DNA of 64,000 nucleotides from DATBSL01 sp963729875 (lineage in GTDB: Bacteria > Acidobacteriota > Vicinamibacteria > Fen-336), in the NCBI GenBank assembly GCA_963729875.1, contig CAVSPR010000004.1:62001-126000 (forward strand), given 5' to 3'. Below are positions 7,011-18,035 of this stretch, piece after piece. The notes under the pieces are model-generated. The model did not search any database and had not been told where the DNA came from. It worked only from the letters and a program-made list of their open reading frames with translations. Made by a program: the position numbers and the translations under genes. Every line of letters starts with the position of its first letter. The first letter of the stretch is position 1.

Positions 7011-8609
7011 CTACAGGCGGAGCCGGGAGAACTCGTCGAAGGTCGTGACCCCCGTCCGGACGAGCGCTATGACGCGCTCGCGGATCGTGATCATGCCGCT
7101 CTCCATCGCCGCGTCCGCGATCTCCTCCGCCGGGCGGCCCCGCTCCAGGGCGGAGCGCACCTCGGCGCTCGCGGGGACGACCTCGAAGACCGCCCGCCGG
7201 CCGCGGTAGCCGACGGTGTTGCAGCTGGGGCATCCCTTGCCCCGGAAGAAGGCGAGCGTCTGCGCCTCGTCGTGGTCGATGCCGTGGGCGGCGAGGGTCC
7301 GGGCCGCGGGGGGCTCGGCCGGGACCTGGCAGATCCGGCAGATCGTCCGCACGAGGCGCTGCCCGAGGACGAGCCCGAGCGAGCTCGCCAGCAGCTGGGG
7401 CGGCACCCCGAGCTCGCGCAGGACCACGAGGGCCCGGACCGCGGAGGCCGCCGTTGCCTGGCCGATCACCAGCAGGCTGGAGGCGAGCTGCGAGGCCACC
7501 ACCGCCGTCCCCTGGTCGGGGACGGCGGACAGCATGAGGACGTCGGGCCGGACCGCCACCATCGCCCGCAGCGTCTCCTCGATCCGCGGCCCGTGGGGGC
7601 CCGCCTCGGCCTCGACCTGCCGCACGCCGTCCATGGCCCAGTGGATGGGCGACTCGATCGAGAGCACGTCGCGCTGCCCCTGTGCGAGGAAGCTCATGAT
7701 CGAGTAGCCGGTGGTGATCGCGCCGTTGAAGGCCGGCGAGGTGACGAGGATGAGGCCGAGGCCGGAACGGATCTCCTCCACGAGGCGCACGCGGTCCTCG
7801 AGCTCCAGGCCGAGGCCGGCGAAGTCCTTGATGAACGTGGAGCGGTTGACCAGCTTGACGGTCGCGCTCACGCCCTGCGAGCCGGGGACCGTCTGGACGA
7901 CGAGGTCGAACTCGTCCTCCCCGAGCCGTGCCTTCGCGCGGCCCGCCTGCGGCCGCCCCCGCCTGGCCGGGTCGAGGCCGAACATGGCGAACAAGGCGCG
8001 CTCGAGCGGGGCCTCGAACGACTTCGGTACGGGGTCGACCCGGAAGGAGAAGCCGTCGATCCGGTAGCGCACCGCCACCTGGTCCGGCTGGGGCTCCAGG
8101 CTCACGTCGGAGGCACGCTTGCGCGCGCCGAGGTCCAGCAGGTAGTCGAGCACGCTGTCGGGGTTGCTCTGCTGCCAGTAGACGGTGCCCGCGTCGCCCC
8201 CCCCGCGGGTGTCCGTGAGCCGGGTGACGCCCTGCGAGCGCAGCGCGGCGTCCACGTCCTCGCGGCTCACCAGGCCCTTGGCGGTCAGGATCTCCCCCAG
8301 CTTCGCCCCCGTGTCGCGCTGCTCGACGAGGGCCTCGAGCAGCTGCGGGGTCGTGATCCGCTTCATCCGGATCAGGATGTCGCCGAGGCGGTCCTGGCTC
8401 CGGCTGAGGGTCTGCACCTCCTCGACGAGCGGCGGGGGAGCGTGCCGCCAGAACTGCTGCTTGTACTCGGCGCTCGCGTCGCAGAAGCAGCGCAGGCAGA
8501 AGGGGCACAGCTTCGTCGGGTTCTTGGGGTCGTCGGAGCACCAGACCGCGCCCACTGCGTCGAACTCGCCGAGGCAGTTCCAGCACGTGACGAGGTAGGG
8601 GACGGCCAC
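7011..8609 (-). CDS. GspE/PilB-family protein with degenerate nucleotide site
   Basis: Related to the assembly ATPases of type II secretion and type IV pili, but apparently not an active ATPase. A cysteine-rich N-terminus (CWNC, then CPFCLRCFC) suggests metal binding. An MshEN-like helical repeat follows (LGDILIRMKRITTPQLLEAL, LGEILTAKGLVSRED), then the secretion-ATPase core. At the P-loop the usual GPTGSGKTT is SPAFNGAITT, without the lysine. At the Walker B/His-box region MVGEIRD is replaced by MLSAVPDQ. The tetracysteine motif is kept (CRIC and CPSC). GTG 8609 is chosen because it lies 7 nt after a -10-like hexamer; TTG 8645 in the same frame is the alternative. The ACT gene follows. Confidence 0.82.
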   Translation of the reverse strand: MAVPYLVTCWNCLGEFDAVGAVWCSDDPKNPTKLCPFCLRCFCDASAEYKQQFWRHAPPPLVEEVQTLSRSQDRLGDILIRMKRITTPQLLEALVEQRDTGAKLGEILTAKGLVSREDVDAALRSQGVTRLTDTRGGGDAGTVYWQQSNPDSVLDYLLDLGARKRASDVSLEPQPDQVAVRYRIDGFSFRVDPVPKSFEAPLERALFAMFGLDPARRGRPQAGRAKARLGEDEFDLVVQTVPGSQGVSATVKLVNRSTFIKDFAGLGLELEDRVRLVEEIRSGLGLILVTSPAFNGAITTGYSIMSFLAQGQRDVLSIESPIHWAMDGVRQVEAEAGPHGPRIEETLRAMVAVRPDVLMLSAVPDQGTAVVASQLASSLLVIGQATAASAVRALVVLRELGVPPQLLASSLGLVLGQRLVRTICRICQVPAEPPAARTLAAHGIDHDEAQTLAFFRGKGCPSCNTVGYRGRRAVFEVVPASAEVRSALERGRPAEEIADAAMESGMITIRERVIALVRTGVTTFDEFSRLRL

Positions 8610-8616
8610 GAACCCG

Positions 8617-8645
8617 AGGCTAGACGACAACTCCTTCGGAATCAA
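8617..8645 (-). promoter_or_regulatory. promoter of the GspE-like gene
   Basis: On the minus strand TTGATT (8645-8640), a 17-base spacer and TAGCCT (8622-8617) are followed after 7 nt by GTG 8609. The -35 and spacing are good and the -10 is weak. The geometry supports a leaderless start at 8609. Confidence 0.4.
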
Positions 8646-8660
8646 GACGGTGGACGATCG

Positions 8661-8688
8661 TTGACCCCCTTCGCGGCCCTGTGATAGC
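8661..8688 (+). promoter_or_regulatory. possible promoter of gcvTHP
   Basis: TTGACC at 8661-8666 and GATAGC at 8683-8688, separated by 16 bases, lie just upstream of the gcvT ATG at 8702. The -35 is good and the -10 poor. No glycine riboswitch-like structure is visible in the short leader. Confidence 0.35.
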
Positions 8689-8701
8689 GTGCCGTCTCGT
8701 C

Positions 8702-9805
8702 ATGATGGCCGAGCTTCGCAAAACCCCTCTCCACGCCGTGCACCGCGAGAGCGGGGCGAAGATGGTGCCCTTCGGCGGGTGGGACATGCCCGTCGAGTAC
8801 TCGGGCCTCATCGCCGAGCACAACGCGGTGCGCACCGCGGCGGGGCTCTTCGACGTCTCGCACATGGGCCAGTTCGAGGTCGAGGGCGAGGGCGCCCCGG
8901 CCTTCCTCCAGCGCGTGACCGCCAACAACGTGGCGAAGCTGGTCGACGGCCAGGCCCAGTACTCGGCGCTGCCCATGCCGACCGGCTGCCCGGTGGACGA
9001 CATCATCGTCTACCGCCGCTCCGCCCGGCGCTTCCTCGTCGTCGTCAACGCCGCCAACATCGAGAAGGACTGGCAGTGGCTGCTCGCCCAGCACCCGTCG
9101 GGCTGCGGGCTGCACAACCTGAGCGACCAGTTCGCCCTCCTCGCCCTCCAGGGGCCGAAGGCGGAAGCCATCCTCCAGGGGCTGACCCCGATCGACCTCA
9201 AGACCGTCGCCTTCTACCACTTCGCCGAGGGGAAGGTCGAGGGCCGCGACGCGATCGTGGCCCGCACCGGGTACACCGGCGAGGACGGCTTCGAGGTCTT
9301 CGTCGCCCCGGGCGACGCGGCCGCGCTCTGGCGCCGCATCGCCTCGGAGGGCAAGGTCCATGGCCTCCTCCCGGCCGGCCTCGGCGCCCGGGACACCCTC
9401 CGACTCGAAGCCCGCATGATGCTGTACGGGAACGACATGGACGAGACGACCACCCTGATCGAGGCCGGGCTGGGCTGGATCGTCTCGCTCGACGAGGCGA
9501 AGGGCGACTTGAACGGCCGGGCCGTGCTCACGGAGCAGAAGGCGAGCGGGGCTCCCCGCAAGCTCGTCGGTTTCGAGATGGTCGAGCGGGGGATCCCGCG
9601 CCACGGCTACCCGGTCGTGCTCGACGGCGAGGTCGTCTCGGCGGTGACGTCGGGGACCTTCGCCCCGTTCCTCCAGAAGAGCATCGGCCTGTGCTACCTG
9701 CCCGCGGCCCGGGCGGCGGTGGGCACGGAGATCGCAGTCGAGATCCGTGGCCGCCGGACGGCAGCCCGGGTGGTGCCCACCCCCTTCTACAAGCGTCCGC
9801 GCTGA
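8702..9805 (+). CDS. gcvT: glycine cleavage system T protein (aminomethyltransferase)
   Basis: Transfers the methylene group from the lipoyl-bound aminomethyl intermediate on GcvH to tetrahydrofolate, releasing ammonia. The 367-residue product is of normal length. It shows the family's N-terminal LRKTPLHAVHRESGAKMVPFGGWDMPVEY, FDVSHMGQ, GYTGEDGFEVFV and the C-terminal VTSGTFAPFLQKSIGL. ATG 8702 is used; ATG 8705 directly after it is equivalent. It is the first gene of gcvT-gcvH-gcvP, separated from gcvH by 13 bp. The operon would feed one-carbon units to folate, consistent with the MTHFR fusion at 36.5 kb. Confidence 0.96.
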   Translation: MMAELRKTPLHAVHRESGAKMVPFGGWDMPVEYSGLIAEHNAVRTAAGLFDVSHMGQFEVEGEGAPAFLQRVTANNVAKLVDGQAQYSALPMPTGCPVDDIIVYRRSARRFLVVVNAANIEKDWQWLLAQHPSGCGLHNLSDQFALLALQGPKAEAILQGLTPIDLKTVAFYHFAEGKVEGRDAIVARTGYTGEDGFEVFVAPGDAAALWRRIASEGKVHGLLPAGLGARDTLRLEARMMLYGNDMDETTTLIEAGLGWIVSLDEAKGDLNGRAVLTEQKASGAPRKLVGFEMVERGIPRHGYPVVLDGEVVSAVTSGTFAPFLQKSIGLCYLPAARAAVGTEIAVEIRGRRTAARVVPTPFYKRPR

Positions 9806-9818
9806 GCCAGGAGGCGCC

Positions 9819-10205
9819 ATGTACCCCCAGGATTTTCGCTACTCGAAGGACCACGAGTGGATTCACGTCGAGGGTGAGCGCGGTCGGGTCGGGATCACCG
9901 ACTACGCGCAGAAGCAGCTCGGCGACGTCGTCTTCCTCGAGCTGCCCGAGGTCGGGCGCGCCCTGAAGTCGGGCGAGCAATTCGGGACCGTCGAGTCGGT
10001 GAAGGCGGTCTCGGAGCTCTACTCCCCGGTGGCGGGAGAAGTCGTCGAGGTGAACGCGCCCCTGGCCGCGAAGCCCGAGACGATCAACAAGGACCCGCAC
10101 GGCGCGGCGTGGATGATCGTGCTCAAGATCACCGACCCGGCCGGCGTCGGCGCGCTGCTGGACGCCGCCGCCTACCAGGCCCTCGTGGACAGCGAGGCGA
10201 AGTAG
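9819..10205 (+). CDS. gcvH: glycine cleavage system H protein
   Basis: Lipoyl carrier that shuttles the aminomethyl intermediate between the P, T and L proteins. At 128 residues the length is standard. The lipoylated lysine is Lys62 in the motif ESVKAVSELYSPVAGE. The N-terminal YSKDHEWI is also diagnostic. ATG 9819 follows AGGAGG with good spacing. gcvP begins 62 bp downstream. Confidence 0.97.
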   Translation: MYPQDFRYSKDHEWIHVEGERGRVGITDYAQKQLGDVVFLELPEVGRALKSGEQFGTVESVKAVSELYSPVAGEVVEVNAPLAAKPETINKDPHGAAWMIVLKITDPAGVGALLDAAAYQALVDSEAK

Positions 10206-10267
10206 AACACGCGCCGTCCCCGGCCAAGCCGCAGCCGTTCCCGCCGCCCCAGAACGAGAGGAAACCC

Positions 10268-13168
<2,901 letters not shown>

Positions 13169-13175
13169 CCCCACC

Positions 13176-13949
13176 GTGGCCATCGACAGGCGCGACACCG
13201 TCACCGGTCGGCCGCTCAGGGGCGTGCCCACGATGCCCGTCGGCCCGAGGCCTTCGGCGCCGGGCCGGGGCGCCGCGGCTCCCTCCCGGAGCCGCCGGCC
13301 GGCCGCGGGCGCGCCGGCCCCGCCGACCGTGGGCCTCGTCCTGTGGCCGGCGCTCCTCACCCTCGCCGTCACGGCCCTGCGCCTCGTCGGCGAGCTGCGG
13401 GGCTGGTCGCCCGCGACCTTCAGCCGCCTGGCGGGCGGCGGGCTGTCGCCGCTCGGCATCACGTGGCTGGCCCCGATCGTCGGCGCGTACTTCGGCTGGC
13501 GGCTCGCGAGGGCCGGCGTCGCCTCGCCTCACCCGGCGCGGGCCTTCGGCGTCCCGGCGGGGGCGCTCGCCCTGGGCTTTCTCCTCGGGACCCTCGGCGA
13601 GCGGCTGATCCGCCCGTCGGTCACGTCCACCATGGCCCTCTGGGCCATCGTCGCGCTCGGCGTCGCCGTCGCCGCCCTCGCCGCCTGGCCGGCCCTGGGC
13701 CGGCCCCTGCTCGCCTACGCGTACGCCGCGCGGCTCCCGGTCGCGCTCGTCATGGCCCTCGCCATGTGGAAGGCCTGGGGGACCCACTACGACGCGCGGG
13801 CTCCCGGCTTCGGCACGATGCCGCCGCTGCGAGTCTGGCTGTGGACGGGCCTCCTCCCCCAGACGACGATCTGGGTGGCCTGGACGGTGGCCACCGGCGC
13901 CCTGGGGGGCGCCGCCGGCTCGCTCCTGAAGATCCGCCGGCCGCGCTGA
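13176..13949 (+). CDS. uncharacterised multi-pass membrane protein
   Basis: A 257-residue protein of unknown function. A basic, Pro/Ala-rich cytoplasmic tail of about 50 residues precedes roughly six hydrophobic segments (for example VGLVLWPALLTLAVTALRL and AGALALGFLLGTLGERLI). GTG 13176 lies 7 bp after the gcvP stop, so it may be co-transcribed with gcvTHP, but no link to glycine metabolism is visible. Codon use matches the surroundings. No family is recognised. Confidence 0.7.
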   Translation: MAIDRRDTVTGRPLRGVPTMPVGPRPSAPGRGAAAPSRSRRPAAGAPAPPTVGLVLWPALLTLAVTALRLVGELRGWSPATFSRLAGGGLSPLGITWLAPIVGAYFGWRLARAGVASPHPARAFGVPAGALALGFLLGTLGERLIRPSVTSTMALWAIVALGVAVAALAAWPALGRPLLAYAYAARLPVALVMALAMWKAWGTHYDARAPGFGTMPPLRVWLWTGLLPQTTIWVAWTVATGALGGAAGSLLKIRRPR

Positions 13950-13973
13950 CTCCCCGGCCACGGCCGTCGCGGC

Positions 13974-13979
13974 TATAAT
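13974..13979 (+). promoter_or_regulatory. -10 hexamer TATAAT upstream of the EAL gene
   Basis: A perfect TATAAT at 13974-13979, a rarity in this GC-rich sequence. It lies 41 bp before TTG 14021. No good -35 is seen at 16-18 bp, but the next gene has a normal leader with GGAGAGG. Confidence 0.5.
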
Positions 13980-14020
13980 GCCCCGATCGGCGGCCCTTCA
14001 ACCGGTTGGAGAGGCGCGGC

Positions 14021-15292
14021 TTGTACTCAGAGATCCCGACCTACCACGAGCGGCTGAACCAGCTGACCGAGCAGCTCCGCGAGAACGGCCACCTGGGCCT
14101 CGTGCTGATCGACGCCTCGGACCTCGCCCAGGTCGAGCACGACTACGGCTCGCTCGCCTTCGAGCAGGTTCTCTCGGTCGTGAGCGGCCTCGTCCGCGAG
14201 CTCCAGGGCGCCGAGGTGCGCACCACCGACATGCTGGCGCTCAACGAGCGCGGGGGCAACGCCTTCCTGCTCTTCCTCTCGCCGCGCCGGGGCGAGAGGG
14301 TGAGCCGCCCGCGGATCGCCGACCTCGAGTCGATCTGCCAGCGCGTGGACGAGCAGCTCAACCGCAAGCTCGCCGCGTTCAAGTCCCCCTACCTGCGCGG
14401 CAAGCGCCGGGTCACCGCGGGCTTCGCCGTCGTCTTCCACAACCCCCTCATCATGGCCGAGCGGGTCGTGGCCCGGCTCGTGAACGAGGCGTGGGAGAGC
14501 GTCCGAATCCAGAGGAGGCAGGCCGACTTCCACACGCGCTGCCGGCTCCAGGACGTGCTGCTCGGGGACCAGATCACGACCGTCTTCCAGCCCATCGTGG
14601 ACCTGCACGGGGGCGGCCTCCTCGGCTTCGAGGCCCTCTCGCGGGGCCCGGTCGGGACCCAGCAGCACAGCCCGGTCAACCTGTTCGAGGCCGCCGCCGC
14701 CTCCGACCTCGTCTTCGAGCTCGACCGGCACTGCCGGCGCCGCGCGCTGCGGACGGCCCAGGCCCTGCCCGCGCCGCACCACCTCTTCATCAACGTGGTA
14801 CCGGCCTCGATGTACGACCCCGACTTCCAGGGGGCGAGCCTCATCCACCTGCTCGAGGGGCTGGGACTCTCGCCCGAGCGGATCGTGCTCGAGGTGAGCG
14901 AGCAGTACGCGATCGAGAACTACACCCTCTTCGTCGAGGCGCTGCAGAACTTCACGCAGATCGGGTTCTCGATCGCGGTGGACGACATCGGGGCCGGCTA
15001 CTCCGGGCTCGAGAAGATCGCCCACCTCAACCCGCGGTACCTGAAGTTCGACATGCAGCTGGTGCGCGACATCGACCGCGTCCACGTCAAGCGCGAGATG
15101 GCGCGGGCGCTCAAGACGTTCGCGGACAAGATGGACTCCCTGATCATCGCCGAGGGCATCGAGCGCGAGGGCGAGCAACAGGCCTGCGTCGACCTCGGCC
15201 TGCACTACGGCCAGGGGTACCTGCTGGCCCGGCCCGCCCCCCTGGAGACGTTCAACCTCGGCCCGGTGGAGCCTTCTTCCGCTCGCGTATGA
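14021..15292 (+). CDS. EAL-domain protein with degenerate GGDEF-like N-terminus
   Basis: Likely cyclic-di-GMP phosphodiesterase or c-di-GMP sensor in the cytoplasm, 423 residues. The N-terminal half (about 1-170) looks like a worn GGDEF fold, with GGNAF where GGDEF is expected. The C-terminal half is a well-kept EAL domain: FQPIVDL, EAL at residues 204-206, FINVVP, LEVSEQYAIEN, VDDIGAGYSGLEKIA, LKFDMQLVRDI, IIAEGIERE and GQGYLLARP. TTG 14021 is preferred because GGAGAGG lies 6-7 nt upstream; TTG 14006 in the same frame is the alternative. Its 3' end overlaps rarA tail to tail by 41 bp. Confidence 0.85.
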   Translation: MYSEIPTYHERLNQLTEQLRENGHLGLVLIDASDLAQVEHDYGSLAFEQVLSVVSGLVRELQGAEVRTTDMLALNERGGNAFLLFLSPRRGERVSRPRIADLESICQRVDEQLNRKLAAFKSPYLRGKRRVTAGFAVVFHNPLIMAERVVARLVNEAWESVRIQRRQADFHTRCRLQDVLLGDQITTVFQPIVDLHGGGLLGFEALSRGPVGTQQHSPVNLFEAAAASDLVFELDRHCRRRALRTAQALPAPHHLFINVVPASMYDPDFQGASLIHLLEGLGLSPERIVLEVSEQYAIENYTLFVEALQNFTQIGFSIAVDDIGAGYSGLEKIAHLNPRYLKFDMQLVRDIDRVHVKREMARALKTFADKMDSLIIAEGIEREGEQQACVDLGLHYGQGYLLARPAPLETFNLGPVEPSSARV

Positions 15293-16668
15293 GCCGGGCG
15301 GCCTCGAGCCGGGCCGCGACGTCCTTCTCCCGGCCGCGGTCGGTCGGGCGGTAGTACCGCCTCCCGGCCAGCCCCTCCGGGAGGCACTCCATCCCCGCGA
15401 CTCCCTCGCTCTCGTCGTGCGCGTAGCGGTAGCCCTTCCCGTAGCCCAGGTCCTTCATGAGCCCGGTGGGGGCGTTGCGGATCCACAGCGGCACCGGCTC
15501 TGCCCGCGTCTCGAGCGCGTCTCTCGCCGCCTCCCCGTAGGCCACGTAGAGGGCGTTGCTCTTCGGCGCCGCGGCGAGGTAGACGACCAGCTCGGCGAGG
15601 GCGAGAGCGCCCTCCGGCAGGCCGATGAAGTGAACGGCCTGCTGCGCCGCCATCGCCACCACGAGCGCCTGGGGGTCCGCCATGCCCACGTCCTCGGAAG
15701 CGAAGCGCACGAGGCGCCGGGCGACGTAGAGCGGGTCCTCGCCCGCCTCGATCATCCGCGCGAGCCAGTAGAGGCCGGCGTCGGAGTCGGAGTTGCGGAT
15801 GGACTTGTGCAGGGCCGAGATGACGTTGAAGTGCTCCTCGCCGGCCTTGTCGTAGAGGAGCGCCTTGCGGGCGAAGGCCTGCTGCATCGCCGGGAGGTCC
15901 ACCGGCCGCCGCCCGTCGGCGCCCGGGCGGCGCGGTCGTGACCGCCAGCTCGAGCACGTTGAGGGCGGTGCGGGCGTCGCCGTCCGAGGCCCCGGCGAGG
16001 AAGGCGAGGGCGTCCTCCGCGACCCCGGCCTGCCAGGAGCCGAGGCCGCGCTCCGGGTCGGCGAGCGCCTGGCGCAGGACCCGGACGAGCTCCTCCCCGC
16101 CGAGGGGCTTCAGCACCACGACCCGGGAGCGGGAGAGCAGCGCCGCGTTCACCTCGAAGGAGGGGTTCTCGGTCGTGGCCCCGATGAGGACGATGTCCCC
16201 GGACTCGACGTGGGCGAGGAGGGCGTCCTGCTGCGCCTTGTTGAAGCGGTGGATCTCGTCGATGAGGACGACGGTGCGCCGGCCCTCGCGGCGGCGCCGC
16301 TCCTCGGCCGCCCGCAGGACCTCGCGCACCTCCTTGACCCCGGAGAGCACGGCGCTCATCGCCTCGAAGTGCGCCTTCGTGAGGCGGCGGATCACGAACG
16401 CGAGGGTGGTCTTGCCCGAGCCCGGCGGGCCCCACAGGATCAGCGAGCGGAGCTGGTCCTGCTCGATCGCCCGCCGGAGCGGCCGGCCGGGGCCGAGCAC
16501 CTCCTCCTGCCCCAGGATCTCGTCGAGGGTGCGTGGCCTCACCCGGTCGGCGAGCGGAGCGTCGGGCCGGGGCTCGCCGACCGGGACCTCCCGGTCCCGC
16601 CCCCTGGAGAGCCGGTCCTCGGGAAAGAGCGACCCCGTTCCTTCCTCTCGCGGTCGCGCCATCCTCAT
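15252..16668 (-). CDS. rarA: replication-associated recombination protein A (one frameshift)
   Basis: Clamp-loader-like AAA+ ATPase acting at stalled replication forks. The N-terminal part is in one frame: RPRTLDEILGQEEVLGPG, Walker A GPPGSGKTT, Walker B VLIDEIHRFNKAQQDALL, and GATTENPSFEVNAALLSR. Near 15925-15935 the protein continues in another frame with ARKALLYDKAGEEHFNVISA, SIRNSDSDAGLYWLARM, and LVRFASEDVGMADPQAL. The break behaves as one extra base. Without correction the first part runs into unrelated residues. ATG 16668 overlaps the stop of the upstream methyltransferase gene (ATGA), so the two are coupled. Sequence error or a young pseudogene are both possible. Confidence 0.85.
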
Positions 16669-17480
16669 CCCCCCGCCCCGCGGAAACCGCGCTGGCGAGC
16701 CGCCTCGAACAGCACGAGCGCCGCCGCCACGCCGACGTTCAGGCTCTCGACCGGCCCCGCGAGGGGAACGCGCAGGCGGGCGGCGGCGCGCCGGCGCACC
16801 GCCGCCGGGAGGCCGGCGCCCTCGCTCCCGACCACGAGCGCCACCGGCCCCCGCAGGTCGGCCTCGTCGTAGCGACGCTCGCCGTCGGCGGCGGCGGCGA
16901 GCACCGCGACCCCGCGTGCCTCGAGCACGTCGAGCGCCTGCTCGATGGCGAGCCCGCGGAGGAGGGGGAGGCGGAACGCGCTTCCCATCGAGCCGCGCAG
17001 GGCCTTCCACGAGAAGGGGTCGGCGCACCCCGTGGTCAGGATCGCACCGCTCGACCCGGCGGCCTCGGCCGTGCGCAGCAGGCCGCCGAGGTTGCCCGGG
17101 TTCTGCACCCCGTCCGCCACGACCACGAGGGGTGTGCCGCGGAAGACCCGTTCCTCCTCGAGAGCGGGGCGGCGCGCCAGGGCGAGCACGCCCTGCGACG
17201 TCTCGGCTTCCGAGAGCGAGGCGAAGAGCTCCGCGGTGAGCCTCCGCACCGGCACCTCGCGACCGCGCAGGGCCGAGAGGGCGGCGGCTCCGGCGGGCGA
17301 GGCCTCGGCCCGTGGCGAGGTGGCGGCCTCCGCCACGACGATCCCGGCGGCGAGCGCCTCGAGGACGAGCTTGGGACCCTCGAGCAGGCAAAGCTCTCGG
17401 TCCCCCCCGCGCTCCTTGAGCGCGCGAAGCCGCTTGTAGAGCGGGTTGTCTCGGCTGCGGAGCGTCTCGTCGGCGGGCAT
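16665..17480 (-). CDS. rlmB: TrmH/SpoU-family RNA 2'-O-methyltransferase
   Basis: SPOUT-class methyltransferase using SAM to methylate ribose 2'-OH in rRNA or tRNA. It has 271 residues with an N-terminal substrate-binding part and the three SpoU motifs: DGVQNPGNLGGLLRTAEA, VVGSEGAGL, and SLNVGVAAALVLFEAAR, which form the trefoil knot. ATG 17480 (MPADETLRSRDNPLYKRLRAL) fits family N-termini; an upstream in-frame ATG at 17507 would add nine residues and overlap the promoter palindrome. RlmB versus TrmH or TsnR cannot be settled by eye. It overlaps rarA by 4 bases and is divergent from greA. Confidence 0.82.
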   Translation of the reverse strand: MPADETLRSRDNPLYKRLRALKERGGDRELCLLEGPKLVLEALAAGIVVAEAATSPRAEASPAGAAALSALRGREVPVRRLTAELFASLSEAETSQGVLALARRPALEEERVFRGTPLVVVADGVQNPGNLGGLLRTAEAAGSSGAILTTGCADPFSWKALRGSMGSAFRLPLLRGLAIEQALDVLEARGVAVLAAAADGERRYDEADLRGPVALVVGSEGAGLPAAVRRRAAARLRVPLAGPVESLNVGVAAALVLFEAARQRGFRGAGG

Positions 17481-17494
17481 CGGCGGGAAGAGGC

Positions 17495-17507
17495 GTGATA
17501 ATATCAC
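17495..17507. promoter_or_regulatory. divergent promoter palindrome between rlmB-like and greA
   Basis: GTGATA-A-TATCAC is a 13-base palindrome. It contains a -10-like hexamer on each strand: GATAAT or TAATAT facing greA, and TATTAT facing the methyltransferase gene. A protein bound here would act on both genes. Confidence 0.45.
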
Positions 17508-17515
17508 CGGACGTT

Positions 17516-17531
17516 CGCCCCGGCCGGGGCG
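17516..17531. promoter_or_regulatory. 16-bp GC palindrome in the greA leader
   Basis: CGCCCCGGCCGGGGCG is perfectly self-complementary and lies between the divergent promoter and the greA ATG at 17550. It could form a short RNA hairpin in the greA leader or be a binding site. Chance is possible at this GC content. Confidence 0.35.
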
Positions 17532-17549
17532 ACGCTACCCCGGGAAATC

Positions 17550-18035
17550 ATGATCGATCTCAAGAAAAGGCTTCAGGACGAGATCCAGCAGCTCGACTAC
17601 GAGCTCAGGGTGCACCTGCCCAAGGAGATCCTGAAGGCCCGCGAGCACGGAGACCTCCGCGAGAACGCCGAGTACAAGTCGGCCAAGGAGAGGCAGAGCT
17701 TTCTCCAGGCCCGGGTGGCGCAGCTGCACCGGCGGCTGGCCGCCCTCAACATGGTGAACCTCGACCGCATCCCGCGGGACAAGGTCGGCCTCGGCTCCAC
17801 CGTCACGGTCCGCCAGGAGGACACCGGCGAGGAGGTCGTCTTCGAGATCGTGGTCCCCGAGGACGCCGACCCCACGATCGGCCGGATCTCGCCCTCCTCG
17901 CCCATCGGGAAGTGCCTCCTCGGGCACGAGGAGGGCGACTCGGTCGAGGTGCGCGTCCCCTCGGGGACGAAGTCGTACGAGATCACGAAGCTCGTCACCA
18001 TCCACGAGCAGGCGAGCGAGCAGCCGTCGGCGTGA
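17550..18035 (+). CDS. greA: transcription elongation factor GreA
   Basis: Rescues backtracked RNA polymerase by stimulating transcript cleavage. The 161-residue product has the N-terminal coiled coil with the acidic tip (REHGDLRENAEYKSAKERQ, near residues 31-49) that reaches the active site. The C-terminal FKBP-like domain includes VGLGSTVTVRQEDTGEE and SPIGKCLLGHEEGDSVEV. ATG 17550 gives the usual N-terminus. Its stop overlaps the GTG of the next gene (GTGA), starting a chain of coupled genes. Confidence 0.96.
   Translation: MIDLKKRLQDEIQQLDYELRVHLPKEILKAREHGDLRENAEYKSAKERQSFLQARVAQLHRRLAALNMVNLDRIPRDKVGLGSTVTVRQEDTGEEVVFEIVVPEDADPTIGRISPSSPIGKCLLGHEEGDSVEVRVPSGTKSYEITKLVTIHEQASEQPSA

Noticed and set aside
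9819..10267. Glycine riboswitch for the gcv genes
   Set aside because: Neither the 56 bp upstream of gcvT nor the 62 bp before gcvP can hold the known glycine aptamer fold, and no matching core was seen.
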